Positions 56,421 to 64,000 of a stretch of 64,000 nt of DNA are shown here, one piece after another. The notes beneath the pieces were generated by a model. That model did no database searches and had not been told where the DNA came from. It saw only the letters and a list, made by a program, of their open reading frames with translations. The stretch's first letter is position 1, and every line of letters starts with the position of its first letter. The stretch covers positions 5,456,001-5,520,000 of the forward strand of contig NZ_VLKE01000001.1 of assembly GCF_007830265.1 (NCBI RefSeq). The letters run 5' to 3'. Made by a program: the position numbers and the translations under genes. The stretch is from Micromonospora olivasterospora (GTDB lineage: Bacteria > Actinomycetota > Actinomycetes > Mycobacteriales > Micromonosporaceae).

Positions 56421-57541
56421 GGCTTGTTCCTCTCACGGGCCGCCTGGCGGCGGGGGTCGGCCGGCCCGTACGGGCGCCAGCGGGGGTTGTAGCCGCTGGT
56501 GAGCGCCGGACCGTTGTGGTGCCACTTCGGTTCCCGGTTGGCGGTGGCGTTCGTGATGCCGCGCAGGCGCCGGATCAGCGCGCCGTACGGCTTGATCATC
56601 AACGTGGAGAGGCTGCCACCGGGCGGCATGTCCATGAACGGCATGAACTTGTCCGGGAACCCGGGCATGGTGCAGGCGATGCAGATGCCGCCGACGTTGG
56701 GGCAGCCGCCCACGCCGCCCATCCAGCCGCGCTTGGGCACGTTGCAGTTGATGACCGGCCCCCAGCAGCCGATCTTCACCTGGCACTTCGGCGAGTTGTA
56801 GTCCTTGGCGAAATCGGCCTGCTCGTAGTACGCGGCCCGGTCGCAGCCCTCGTGCACGGTCTTGCCGAACAGCCACTGCGGCCGCAGGAGCGAGTCCAGC
56901 GGCGGGGGCGGGGCCGACCCGGCGGCGTGGTAGAGCACCCAGGTCAGGGTCTCCATGAAGTTCTCCGGCTGGATCGGGCAGCCCGGGACGTTGACGATCG
57001 GCAGGCCGCCCTGCGACCGGAAGTCCCACCCGAGGTAGTCCGCCAGGCCCATGCACCCCGTGGGGTTGCCCGCCATGGCGTGGATGCCCCCGTACGTCGC
57101 GCAGGTGCCGGCCGCCACGACCGCCCACGCCCTCGGCGCCAACCGGTCGATCCACCAGTTCAGGGTCAGCGGCTCGCCGGTGCGCTCGTCGTTGCCGAAC
57201 GACGTCCAGTACCCGTCGCCGTTGATGTTCTCGTTCGGGATCGAGCCCTCGATGACGAGGATGAACGGCTGACCCAGCTCGCCGCGGGCCGCGGCCCGGT
57301 ACGGCGCCAGGAACTCCTCGCCGCCGGCCGCCGGCGACAGCACCTTGTTGTGCAGGTTCACCTTCGGCAGGCCGGGGATGAGCCCGAGGACGACGTCCTC
57401 GATAGCCGGCTGGTCCGAGGCCGTCATCGACACGGAATCGCCGTCGCAGCTCATGCCCTCGGAGATCCACAGGATCGTGATCTCGTCGAAGCCGTGCTCG
57501 TGGGGGATCACCGCGCCGCCCCCGCCTACGCCCTGGGTCAT
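56417..57541 (-). CDS. hhyS: [NiFe]-hydrogenase small subunit, group 1h-like
   Basis: A 374-residue Fe-S subunit without an N-terminal Tat signal. The proximal-cluster loop reads EGMSCDGDSVSM, that is Cys32-x2-Asp35, the 3Cys/1Asp arrangement known for this group. Other ligands are in AAGTCATYGGI, VPGCPIQPENF, HEGCDRAAYYE, QVKIGCWGPVINC and GGCPNVGGICIACTMPGFPDKF. It carries electrons from the Ni-Fe site to the acceptor. The start is 4 bp from overlap with the HHE gene stop. Confidence 0.95.
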   Translation of the reverse strand: MTQGVGGGGAVIPHEHGFDEITILWISEGMSCDGDSVSMTASDQPAIEDVVLGLIPGLPKVNLHNKVLSPAAGGEEFLAPYRAAARGELGQPFILVIEGSIPNENINGDGYWTSFGNDERTGEPLTLNWWIDRLAPRAWAVVAAGTCATYGGIHAMAGNPTGCMGLADYLGWDFRSQGGLPIVNVPGCPIQPENFMETLTWVLYHAAGSAPPPPLDSLLRPQWLFGKTVHEGCDRAAYYEQADFAKDYNSPKCQVKIGCWGPVINCNVPKRGWMGGVGGCPNVGGICIACTMPGFPDKFMPFMDMPPGGSLSTLMIKPYGALIRRLRGITNATANREPKWHHNGPALTSGYNPRWRPYGPADPRRQAARERNKP

Positions 57542-58077
57542 GTTCGTGGCCTCCCCTGCATCCTGTCCCGAAGCCGGTCGTAGATCGCCGCGACCGGTGC
57601 CGCGAGGGCCAGCGCGGGCGGCCTGTCCGGCGCGTGCGGGTGCGGCCGGGTCGGGGCGACGTGCTTGCCGTCGTCGATCGCCTGGCCCAGCTCGCGCAGG
57701 GCCTGCTCGTCGGCCCGCCCGCGCAGCAGTGGCATGAGCTCGTCCTCGTCGTCGCGCACGTGCCGGGCGACGGCGGACGCCAGCCGCTGCATCACGTCGT
57801 CCTGCGCGGGGTCCCCGGCGCGGCAGCGGTCCAGCTCCAGGAGCAGTTCCTTGACGGGCGCGTGCCCGGCGAGGTGCCTGTCGACCTGACCGTCCTCCAG
57901 CACCCTGGCGGCGAACGGGTAGAACAGCACCTCCTCCAGCGCGGCGTGCTTCGACAACTCGCGCACGAGGACCTCGACGACCGCCCGCCGCTGCACGTCG
58001 GAGGCCGCCGCGTGGTAGTCCCGGAACAGCTGTTCCACCACGCGGTGGTCGTGCCGCAGCAGCTCGGTGGCGTCCAT
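57538..58077 (-). CDS. Hemerythrin HHE domain protein of the hydrogenase operon
   Basis: A 179-residue protein: ELLRHDHRVVEQLFRDYH, SKHAALEEVLFYPFAARVL, HAPVKELLLELDRC and HVRDDEDELMPLLRG give the HHE iron ligands. It is translationally coupled to hypA (TGATG) and overlaps the small-subunit start. An O2-binding di-iron protein beside an O2-tolerant hydrogenase suggests O2 sensing or protection, an inference. Confidence 0.85.
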   Translation of the reverse strand: MDATELLRHDHRVVEQLFRDYHAAASDVQRRAVVEVLVRELSKHAALEEVLFYPFAARVLEDGQVDRHLAGHAPVKELLLELDRCRAGDPAQDDVMQRLASAVARHVRDDEDELMPLLRGRADEQALRELGQAIDDGKHVAPTRPHPHAPDRPPALALAAPVAAIYDRLRDRMQGRPRT

Positions 58078-58433
58078 CAGCGGCCTCCCGGCCCGGCGCC
58101 GTCCACCGTGATGGACTCCAGCACCACGTCGTCGCCGCCGGTGACGTCGACGTCGACGCCCCCGCACTCCGGGCAGGCCACCATCGCGAGGTGGTCGGTG
58201 ACCGGCGCGTCGTGGCCGCAGTCGTGGCACCGCACCGTCATCGGTTCGAGCACCAGGTCGACGGCGGTGTCCGCCGCGACGGTGCCGGCCGCGGCGACCT
58301 GGATGCCCTGCGTCACGACCGCGGGGTCGATCGCGTGGCCTCCGATCCGTACCCGCAGGCCCGTTACCCGCCGACCGGCGGCCCTGCGTACGGCCGCCGC
58401 GACGATCGCCTCGGACAGACCTGTCTCATGCAT
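58077..58433 (-). CDS. hypA: Nickel-insertion protein HypA
   Basis: A 118-residue protein beginning MHETGLSEAIV (His2 and neighbours bind Ni), with zinc-site pairs CHDCGH and CPECGG. It normally works with the GTPase HypB to insert Ni; no hypB is in this window. It overlaps the protease gene by 8 bp. Confidence 0.92.
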   Translation of the reverse strand: MHETGLSEAIVAAAVRRAAGRRVTGLRVRIGGHAIDPAVVTQGIQVAAAGTVAADTAVDLVLEPMTVRCHDCGHDAPVTDHLAMVACPECGGVDVDVTGGDDVVLESITVDGAGPGGR

Positions 58434-58986
58434 CGGCGGGCACCCCCTTCCGGCTGTTGTCCCCTCGCGCGGCTCCCGGGTCGAGCCGCGCGGCCTCCTC
58501 ACGCGCGATTCCCTCCACCAGGCGGACCGCCTCGTCGACCGCCCGGGCGACCGGGGCGGACAGCCCCATCCGCTCGTCGAGGACGGCGGGTCGGCAGCCC
58601 ACGACGAGGACCCGGTCGACGCCGCCGCCGAGGCCGCTCAGCAGCCGCAGCACGGACTCCGGGTCCATGCCGTGCCCGTCGGCGGCCGGCGCGTCCAGCA
58701 CGTCCGCCGGCCGCAGGGTCCAACCGGGATCGTCGAGATCCACCTGGAGGACGGCCAGCGTCCCCGGTGGCTCGTCCAGCGGCAACGCGTCCACCATGAC
58801 CAGTACGTCGTGGCGGCCGTCCAGCAAATCGTAGGCCAGGTGCATCCCCCGAATGCCGTAATCGGACACATCCACCCGTTCCGGCAGGGCGGCGTCCCGC
58901 AGTCGCCGGACGACCTCCACGCCGAAGGCGTCGTCGCCGAGGAAGATGTTGCCGATCCCGGCGACCAGCACCCGCCCGCCGCTCAT
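58426..58986 (-). CDS. Hydrogenase maturation endopeptidase
   Basis: A 186-residue HyaD/HupD-type protease: VLVAGIGNIFLGDDAFGVEVVRRL with the Ni-sensing Glu/Asp positions, VDALPLDEPPGTL and VVGCRPAVLDERMGLS. It removes the C-terminal tail of the large subunit after nickel insertion. Starts at ATG 58986, overlapping the preceding gene by 4 bp. Confidence 0.92.
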   Translation of the reverse strand: MSGGRVLVAGIGNIFLGDDAFGVEVVRRLRDAALPERVDVSDYGIRGMHLAYDLLDGRHDVLVMVDALPLDEPPGTLAVLQVDLDDPGWTLRPADVLDAPAADGHGMDPESVLRLLSGLGGGVDRVLVVGCRPAVLDERMGLSAPVARAVDEAVRLVEGIAREEAARLDPGAARGDNSRKGVPADA

Positions 58987-60482
58987 CGCGCCTCGACCTC
59001 CCCGGCCAGCGGCTCGGTCTCCCCGGCCAGCGGCTCGGTCTCCCCGGTCGGCGCCTCGGCCTCTGCGCTCAGCGGCTCCACCTCTTCCGGCCGGAAGTGG
59101 CGCAGGCGGCCGTACCACTGGTGCAGGTCCGCGCCCGGGTCGTCGTCCACGGTCACCGCCAGGAACCGGGACCCGTCCACGTCGAGCAGCACCTGCGTCA
59201 CCCGGCCGGTACGTCCGTCGAGGAACATGTCGTGCGCGTCCGTGCCCCGCCGGCGGGGCCGCAACCGGACCCGACTGCCGCGGGACACCGGGATGTCCGC
59301 GACGAGGACCGTCTCGGACTCCGGCGCGGCGGTCGCGTCGGCGCCCCCCTCCCACCAGGGGGTCGTGTCGGCCGGGGGCTCCCACCCGGGCGGCGGATCG
59401 GCGGCGTCGCCCTGCTGGCGTACGGGCCGCAGCGCCCGGATCGCGCCGTGCAGCCGCTCGAACACCTCCGCCGGCATGGCGTCGACGCGGTCGAGGATGG
59501 CGGCGGCGCGGGCATCGGTGGCGCGCACCTCCCGCTTCTCGGCGTCGCTGAGCGTGAGCGTACGCAGCGACAGGATCTCGTCGATCTCGGTCGCGTCGTG
59601 CAGGTCACCGGGGCTCTCCGGCGCGATCCGCGGGTGGTCGTACAGGATGATCGGTGCCGAGAGCAGGACGTCCGACGTGCCCGGTTCGCCGGCGAGCACC
59701 GGAAAGGTGTGCACGTTGCGGCACTCCCGCGCCGCCGACGCCGCCCACGCGGGCGGATCGAGCAGCGACAGGAACCGCCCCCGGTCTACGGCGATCAGCG
59801 TGTGCGTCGCGAGCAGGCAGGACCGCAGGGCGTCCTCGCGCGGGCCGACCGGCGGCGTCGACCGGTCGGTGTTCACGACGCGGACGTTGAGCCGCAGCAG
59901 CCGGAACGGCGTCCGGCACGGCACGGCCCAGACGCTCACCGACGCGGACAGCGGCCACCGCCGGCGTACCACCCGTCCGACCGTCCCGCCCCGCTCGTCG
60001 ACCAGCGGCTCGACGTCCTCGCCGCCCGGCACCCGTACGTCGAGGCGGCGCCCCCGCCGCAGGTCGGCGACCGACGCCTCGAACTCGAACTCCCGCGGGA
60101 CCGCCTCGTCGAAGCCGAGTTCCGTACGGCCCGCGGCGTCGAGCCGGTCGACCGGCCGGTGGACCCCGCCGGCCGCGCGTTCCTCGACCGACTTGCGTTG
60201 CAGCTGCAGGAACCGTAGCCGGCACCGGACGACCGCGTCGTCCGGTGCCTCGGCCAGGCACTGGGTCAGCTGCCACGACGACTCCGCCGAGCCCGCCACG
60301 CCGCCGTCCACCAGGCCGTGTGCCTCGCCCCAGTCCGGGGGTACGAGGACGCCGAACTGCCACCGGACCTTGTTCTTCCCCGAGGATCGGCGGTAGGGAT
60401 AGAGCAGGTAGCCCTCATAGAGGATCGCCTCCGCGACCGCCTCGGCTACGCCGAAACCGGTGCGCGGGCGGTGTGTGATCAT
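58983..60482 (-). CDS. Conserved hydrogenase-operon protein of unknown function
   Basis: A 499-residue soluble protein opening GVAEAVAEAILYEGYLLYPYRRSSGKNKVRWQFGVL, later HTFPVLAGEPGTSDVLLSAPIILYDHPRIAPESPGDLHDATEIDEILSLRTLTLSDAEKRE and a C-terminal beta-rich domain. I recall similar proteins in group 1h hydrogenase loci, without function. The last 20 codons contain a tandem repeat (TEPLAGE repeated; 59001-59045). It is the first gene of the reverse operon, so its upstream region 60483-60560 should hold the promoter. Confidence 0.75.
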   Translation of the reverse strand: MITHRPRTGFGVAEAVAEAILYEGYLLYPYRRSSGKNKVRWQFGVLVPPDWGEAHGLVDGGVAGSAESSWQLTQCLAEAPDDAVVRCRLRFLQLQRKSVEERAAGGVHRPVDRLDAAGRTELGFDEAVPREFEFEASVADLRRGRRLDVRVPGGEDVEPLVDERGGTVGRVVRRRWPLSASVSVWAVPCRTPFRLLRLNVRVVNTDRSTPPVGPREDALRSCLLATHTLIAVDRGRFLSLLDPPAWAASAARECRNVHTFPVLAGEPGTSDVLLSAPIILYDHPRIAPESPGDLHDATEIDEILSLRTLTLSDAEKREVRATDARAAAILDRVDAMPAEVFERLHGAIRALRPVRQQGDAADPPPGWEPPADTTPWWEGGADATAAPESETVLVADIPVSRGSRVRLRPRRRGTDAHDMFLDGRTGRVTQVLLDVDGSRFLAVTVDDDPGADLHQWYGRLRHFRPEEVEPLSAEAEAPTGETEPLAGETEPLAGEVEAR

Positions 60483-60559
60483 CTGCTCGGCCCCCCGTCT
60501 CCAGACCCCGCCCGGGCGCCGGGGTCACCCTGGTCTAACCCGTGCCGCCGGCCGTCGGT

Positions 60560-60926
60560 AAGTGCCCGCCGCCCCTAGGTGACCACCGCACTCACCGAAT
60601 CGGATGAGCCGCCGGCCGGGCGTCGCGGCCGCGGCGGGCGGGAGGCGCAGCCCGGCAGGCACCCGAGCCCCTACCGGCCACGGCGCCGACGCCGGGAGCC
60701 ACGTGTTCCGGTCGACCTTCGACAGGTCCACGAGGCCGCCGGTGAAGGTGGCGCCGCTGAAGTCGCCACCGTCGAGGACGGATCCGGAAAAATCGAAGTC
60801 GTGGCCAGCAACCCGGCCGCGAGTACCTGTCGTACCGAGGCTCTGTGCGGGAAGCCCCGCACCGCCCGACTCACCTGCAAACGTTCGCTCACGACGGCAT
60901 CGTGACCCGACGCCGCCAGCATCCAT
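60560..60926 (-). pseudogene. Pentapeptide-repeat protein remnant
   Basis: One minus-strand frame contains HDFDFSGSVLDGGDFSGATFTGGLVDLSKV (about 60715-60810), the A(D/N)LXX-like or DFSG pentapeptide repeat found at the C-terminus of some actinobacterial proteins. Neither flank looks like a folded domain, so this is probably a gene remnant in an otherwise empty 545-bp gap. Confidence 0.45.
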
Positions 60927-61027
60927 GTTCGTCGACGCCGTACGGGTGCCATCTCGATTCGGCGCGGCCGGGTCGGTGACCGCCGGTCATACTGTCGGGG
61001 CGCCCCGACCGTACCGGAGGATGACCG

Positions 61028-61897
61028 ATGAGGATTGGCCTGCACTACTGGAACTTCTCGACGCCCGCCGACCCGGCGCAGACGGCCGCGACCCTGGCCG
61101 AGACCGCCCGGATCGCGGAGCAGGCCGGCGTCTCCGCGTTCACGGTCATGGACCACTACTTTCAGATGGAGCGCACGACGTCGGCCGAGGAGCCGATGCT
61201 GGAGGCGTACACGACGCTCGGCTACGTGGCGGCGAAGACCGAGCGGATGACGCTGGGGGTGCTGGTGACCGGGGTGATGTACCGCCACCCGGGGCTCCTC
61301 GCCAAGATCGTCACCACGCTGGACGTGCTCTCCGGCGGTCGCGCCCGGCTCGGCATCGGCGCGTCGTGGTACGAGCGCGAGCAGCGCGGGCTGGGCGTGC
61401 CGGTCGTCCCGGTGGCCGAGCGCTTCGAACGGCTGGAGGAGACGCTGCGGATCTGCCTGCAGATGTGGAGCGACGACAACGGCCGCTTCGACGGCACGCA
61501 CTACCAGCTCGCGGAGACGCTGAACGTGCCGGCGCCCATCAGCCGGCCGCACCCGCCCATCATGATCGGCGGCGGCGGCGAGCAGAAGACCCTCCGGCTC
61601 GTGGCCCGCTATGCCGACGCGTGCAACCTGTTCGGCACCAGCCCGGCGGAGGTCGCGCACAAGCTGGAGGTGCTGCGCGGGCACTGCGCCGCCGAGGGGC
61701 GGGACTACGCCGACATCGAGAAGACCGTCCTGGTCATGCGGCCGCCCCTGGCCGACCCCGACGCGTTCCTGGCCGAGGTGGCCGAGTACGCCGCGCTCGG
61801 CGTGACCGAGGTGCAGACGATGCCCGACCGGCACCCGGTCGAGTTCACGCAGGAGCTGGCCGAGCGGGTCGTACCCCGACTGGCCGGCATCGGCTGA
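61028..61897 (+). CDS. LLM-class F420-dependent oxidoreductase
   Basis: A 289-residue luciferase-like TIM barrel: MRIGLHYWNFSTP, VSAFTVMDHYFQM, TLGVLVTGVMYRHPGLLAKIVTTLDVLSGGRARLGIGASWYE, PHPPIMIGGGGEQKTLRLVARYADACNLF. The insertion with GASWYEREQ and the MIGGGGE motif are typical of F420-dependent members. Preceded by GGAGG. The substrate is unknown. Confidence 0.9.
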   Translation: MRIGLHYWNFSTPADPAQTAATLAETARIAEQAGVSAFTVMDHYFQMERTTSAEEPMLEAYTTLGYVAAKTERMTLGVLVTGVMYRHPGLLAKIVTTLDVLSGGRARLGIGASWYEREQRGLGVPVVPVAERFERLEETLRICLQMWSDDNGRFDGTHYQLAETLNVPAPISRPHPPIMIGGGGEQKTLRLVARYADACNLFGTSPAEVAHKLEVLRGHCAAEGRDYADIEKTVLVMRPPLADPDAFLAEVAEYAALGVTEVQTMPDRHPVEFTQELAERVVPRLAGIG

Positions 61898-61949
61898 CCC
61901 CCGCGCCCGCGGACGGCGACGCGGCCAGCCTGGACCCTCCCGGGCCCAG

Positions 61950-62298
61950 GCTGGCCTCCCCGGTACGGGCCGTCCTCGTACGAGCGGTAGGTCAGGCCGT
62001 CGGTGCTGCCGGCGGCCAGGTCGAACGAGACCGAGTACCTGGTGGGGTCCGGGCTCTCCGTGGGGGGATCCGGGTCGACCCAGTCGGACCGCTCGGCCAG
62101 GTAGGCCCTGCCCTGCGCGCCCTTGCGCAGGAGGAACCAGTAGTCGACCTGCCCGCCCAGCGACACGAGCTCCGCCTTCAGCGAGTCCGGGGTGACGGTG
62201 AGCCGCATGGCCCCGAAGTGGTCGGCGTCGCGGAACTTGCTGCCGGGGGCGACGCTGAACAGCGGCGTGAGGCCCGGTTCGGCGCCCTTCGCCGCCGG
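61950..62298 (-). pseudogene. C-terminal fragment of a metallophosphoesterase-like protein
   Basis: The minus-strand frame reads FRDADHFGAMRLTVTPDSLKAELVSLGGQVDYWFLL and continues to AERSDWVDPDPPTESPD. This resembles the C-terminal beta domain of secreted purple-acid-phosphatase-like proteins. No catalytic part is present, so it is a remnant or a badly broken gene. Confidence 0.4.
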
Positions 62299-62987
62299 TC
62301 AGGAGAGGCGATCGATCGCGGCGGGGACGAGACCGTGGCGGCGGACGAGGCCGATCAGTTGGCGCAGCAGCCAGCGCAGCGCGTCGTCACCGGCCGGCTC
62401 GGAGGTCACGTCGACGCACCAGGCGATGCCGCCGACGCGCCGCAGGTCCCACCGGAAGTTCGTGTCGTTGACCCGCAGCCGCCCCGTGCCGACCACCCCG
62501 GGTCGCGCAGCGTCCGGGCCCCGGGCAGCGCCCAGCCGCAGCGCCGCGCCCAGCAACTCCTGCTGGCGGCTGTCCAGATCCCCGGCGAACAGCACCCGGT
62601 GGACGACCGGACCGGCGTCCAGCCGCAGCGGCGCCGCCGACGCCAGCGGAACGTCGTCGCGGAAGTGGCCGCGCAGCGCCTCCTCGTCGGGCAGCGTGCC
62701 ACCGCCGAGCCGGCGGTGGACGGCCTCCGCGCCGGCACGGTCGGTGGCCGCCAGGCGGGCACGTACCTGTGGATCGGCGCGGACCGCCCGGGCGAACGCG
62801 GCTGAACTCCACCAGCCCCGGTCGGCCGGCGTCCAGGCGGCACCGCGCAGCCGCGCCGCGGAGAGGTCGTCGGCGAGCACGAACTCCTCGACGAGCAGCC
62901 CCACTGCCTGGTCGTCGCCCGCCGCCGCGTACAGCACGTAGTAGTCGAAACTGGTGCTCGCCTGCCGCATGGGTGTCCCGGTGCTCA
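62299..62987 (-). CDS. Hypothetical protein
   Basis: A 229-residue soluble protein from ATG 62987: TSFDYYVLYAAAGDDQAVGLLVEEFVLADDL, RGWWSSAAFARAVRADPQVRARLAATDRAGAEAVHRRLGG, and RVNDTNFRWDLRRVGGIAWCVDVTSE. Codon use is normal for this genome, and several charged helices alternate with strands. I do not recognise the family. Confidence 0.65.
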
Positions 62988-63159
62988 TCCCGCGACCGTA
63001 CCGCCGCGCGTGGTCGCCGGCTCGGCACCTCGGCGTCCGTGTCGGGACGCGGCGGCCACGTCGGCGGCAGCAGAGGCGGAACGAGCAGGGGACCCCTCGA
63101 CCGGCGGCGCCGGCTACCGCCCAGGGCACCCGGGCCGCCCTGGGGACGGCCCGCCACGG

Positions 63160-63680
63160 GCGCCCGGCCCCAGGCCCGGCTCACCATCGACGTGGCGGCC
63201 GGCGACCGGTGGCTGATCGACATCAACCGCAAGGCCACCGCCGACTGGCTGCGCACCGACACCCCCGTCCTCGACTACGCCAACGCCATGGTGGCGGCCC
63301 GATCCGCCTCGGCCGGCACCGCCCAGGCGGACTGGCAGGAGCACGTCGACGGCAAGCCGCAGTACAGCCCGCCAGTGCCGCCGCTCGCGCCGGCGAAGTT
63401 CACCGGCGGCAGCTACATCGCCTACGGGGGCAAGCCGCTGCCGGAGTGCGTCGACTACGCGACGTCCGTGCAGCGGGCCGCCGCGCCCTACGTGCAGAGC
63501 GTCGCGCCCAACGGCGCGGGCACCACGGCGGGCATGCTCGGCTTCATGTTCTGGGCGGCCGAGCGCCCCGCTACCCGCGGCATCGGCACCGTCCCGCCGA
63601 ACACCTGCGAGGCGGGGGCCGGCGCCGGGGCCAGCGCCCTGTCCGTCCCGGCGCCGATGCCGGCGCTGCGGCAGAGTTGA
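63160..63680 (+). CDS. Hypothetical protein, probably 5'-truncated
   Basis: The frame ending at 63680 reads LTIDVAAGDRWLIDINRKATADWLRTDTPVLDYANAMVAARS, SYIAYGGKPLPECVDYATSVQRAAAPYV and GMLGFMFWAAERPATRG. No convincing start or ribosome site precedes the protein-like part, and upstream codons in this frame look random, so the N-terminus may be lost. Family not recognised. Confidence 0.45.
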
Positions 63681-63734
63681 CCGGCGGGCGCTCGCCAACC
63701 TTCGGCGCGGTGGGCCGACGATCGCCGGTGCCGA

Positions 63735-64000
63735 TCAGCCGAGGCGCGCCCGTACCGGCCGCCCCGGCCGCGTGCCGTCAGCGGGCGCCGCTCCGGCGGC
63801 TGCGGGCCTGGCCGGCACGATCGGCGCGTCCCGGCCCGTACCCCGGCGGTTGCCGCCGCCGCGTCCGCTGGACTCCTCGTGGTAGTCCTGCTCCACGTTC
63901 ACCGACCAGACGTCATGGCCCGCGCCGCAGGCGATGTTCTCCGCGGTCAACATGGCTGTCAGCATCGAGTGGTCCTGGTTGTTGTAGCGGTGCATGCCGT
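63735..64000 (-). CDS. C-terminus of an FAD-dependent oxidoreductase (5' end outside window)
   Basis: The minus-strand frame enters from the right edge. Its conserved part is GMHRYNNQDHSMLTAMLTAENIACGAGHDVWSVNVEQDYHE, which I recognise as the end of a family of NAD(P)/FAD-dependent oxidoreductases (the YNNQDHSM segment contacts FAD). A Pro/Ala/Arg-rich tail of about 50 residues follows. Substrate unknown. Confidence 0.65.
   Translation of the reverse strand, partial: GMHRYNNQDHSMLTAMLTAENIACGAGHDVWSVNVEQDYHEESSGRGGGNRRGTGRDAPIVPARPAAAGAAPADGTRPGRPVRARLG

Noticed and set aside
59001..59060. Short tandem repeat at the end of the hydrogenase-operon protein as a CRISPR-like or mobile repeat
   Set aside because: Only two or three adjacent in-frame units encoding TEPLAGE; a coding microrepeat with no spacers.

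Overview
The window is very GC-rich actinobacterial DNA with GTG/TTG starts, 4-bp stop/start overlaps and GC-ending codons. Gene content (a type II PKS, an actinobacterial [NiFe] hydrogenase, F420/LLM oxidoreductase, SARP and CGNR regulators) and the intergenic inverted-repeat style point to Micromonosporaceae, probably Micromonospora; the genus is an inference. No rRNA, tRNA or CRISPR array was seen.

Layout. 1-516: C-terminus of a membrane transporter. About 512-2300: an IS200/IS605-type element with tnpA and a frameshifted tnpB. 2440-4148: SUKH-like fragment, small membrane protein, helix-hairpin-helix protein. 4370-13988: an aromatic (type II) polyketide locus with SARP regulator, two TcmI-type cyclases, a dedicated acetyl-CoA carboxylase (fused AccD-AccA, AccB, AccC), an ACP fused to a cyclase, a cupin, KS-alpha and KS-beta/CLF. 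About 14050-15358: a second, tnpB-only element. 15389-24165: an island whose base and codon use is visibly less GC-rich, holding a CGNR regulator with paired palindromic operators, a beta-HAD dehydrogenase, a UbiD decarboxylase, an IMPase, NadA, an APH-type kinase, a PPOX flavoprotein and a HAD phosphatase. This is the best candidate here for an undescribed small pathway. 24282-32153: a mosaic ligase/tnpB/SGNH pseudogene, then SGNH esterase, P450, HSL esterase, FMN hydroxyacid oxidase and a phenylglycine-type aminotransferase.

32223-45562: mostly metabolic and housekeeping genes: ribulokinase, glyA behind a ZTP riboswitch, metallophosphoesterase, hemerythrin, gamma-glutamyltransferase, a cobalamin riboswitch with a (2Fe-2S) ferredoxin-like gene, a secreted serine protease, a DUF6766-like membrane protein, a cyclase-family remnant and a SnoaL-like protein. 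45578-60482: msrB, then a large group-1h-like [NiFe] hydrogenase locus. A forward arm (PadR, SIS, HypC-like, SIS, hypF) converges on a tightly packed reverse operon (unknown protein, protease, hypA, HHE protein, small and large subunits, NifU-like, DUF5947-like, two small proteins, hypC, hypD, hypE). hypB is absent. 61028-64000: an LLM oxidoreductase, fragments, and the C-terminus of an FAD-dependent oxidoreductase at the window edge.

Many conserved genes carry single-base frameshifts in short G or C runs (CLF, esterase, aminotransferase, ribulokinase three times, ligase twice, TPR protein). This pattern looks more like consensus errors in the assembly than biology, so pseudogene calls should be read with that in mind.
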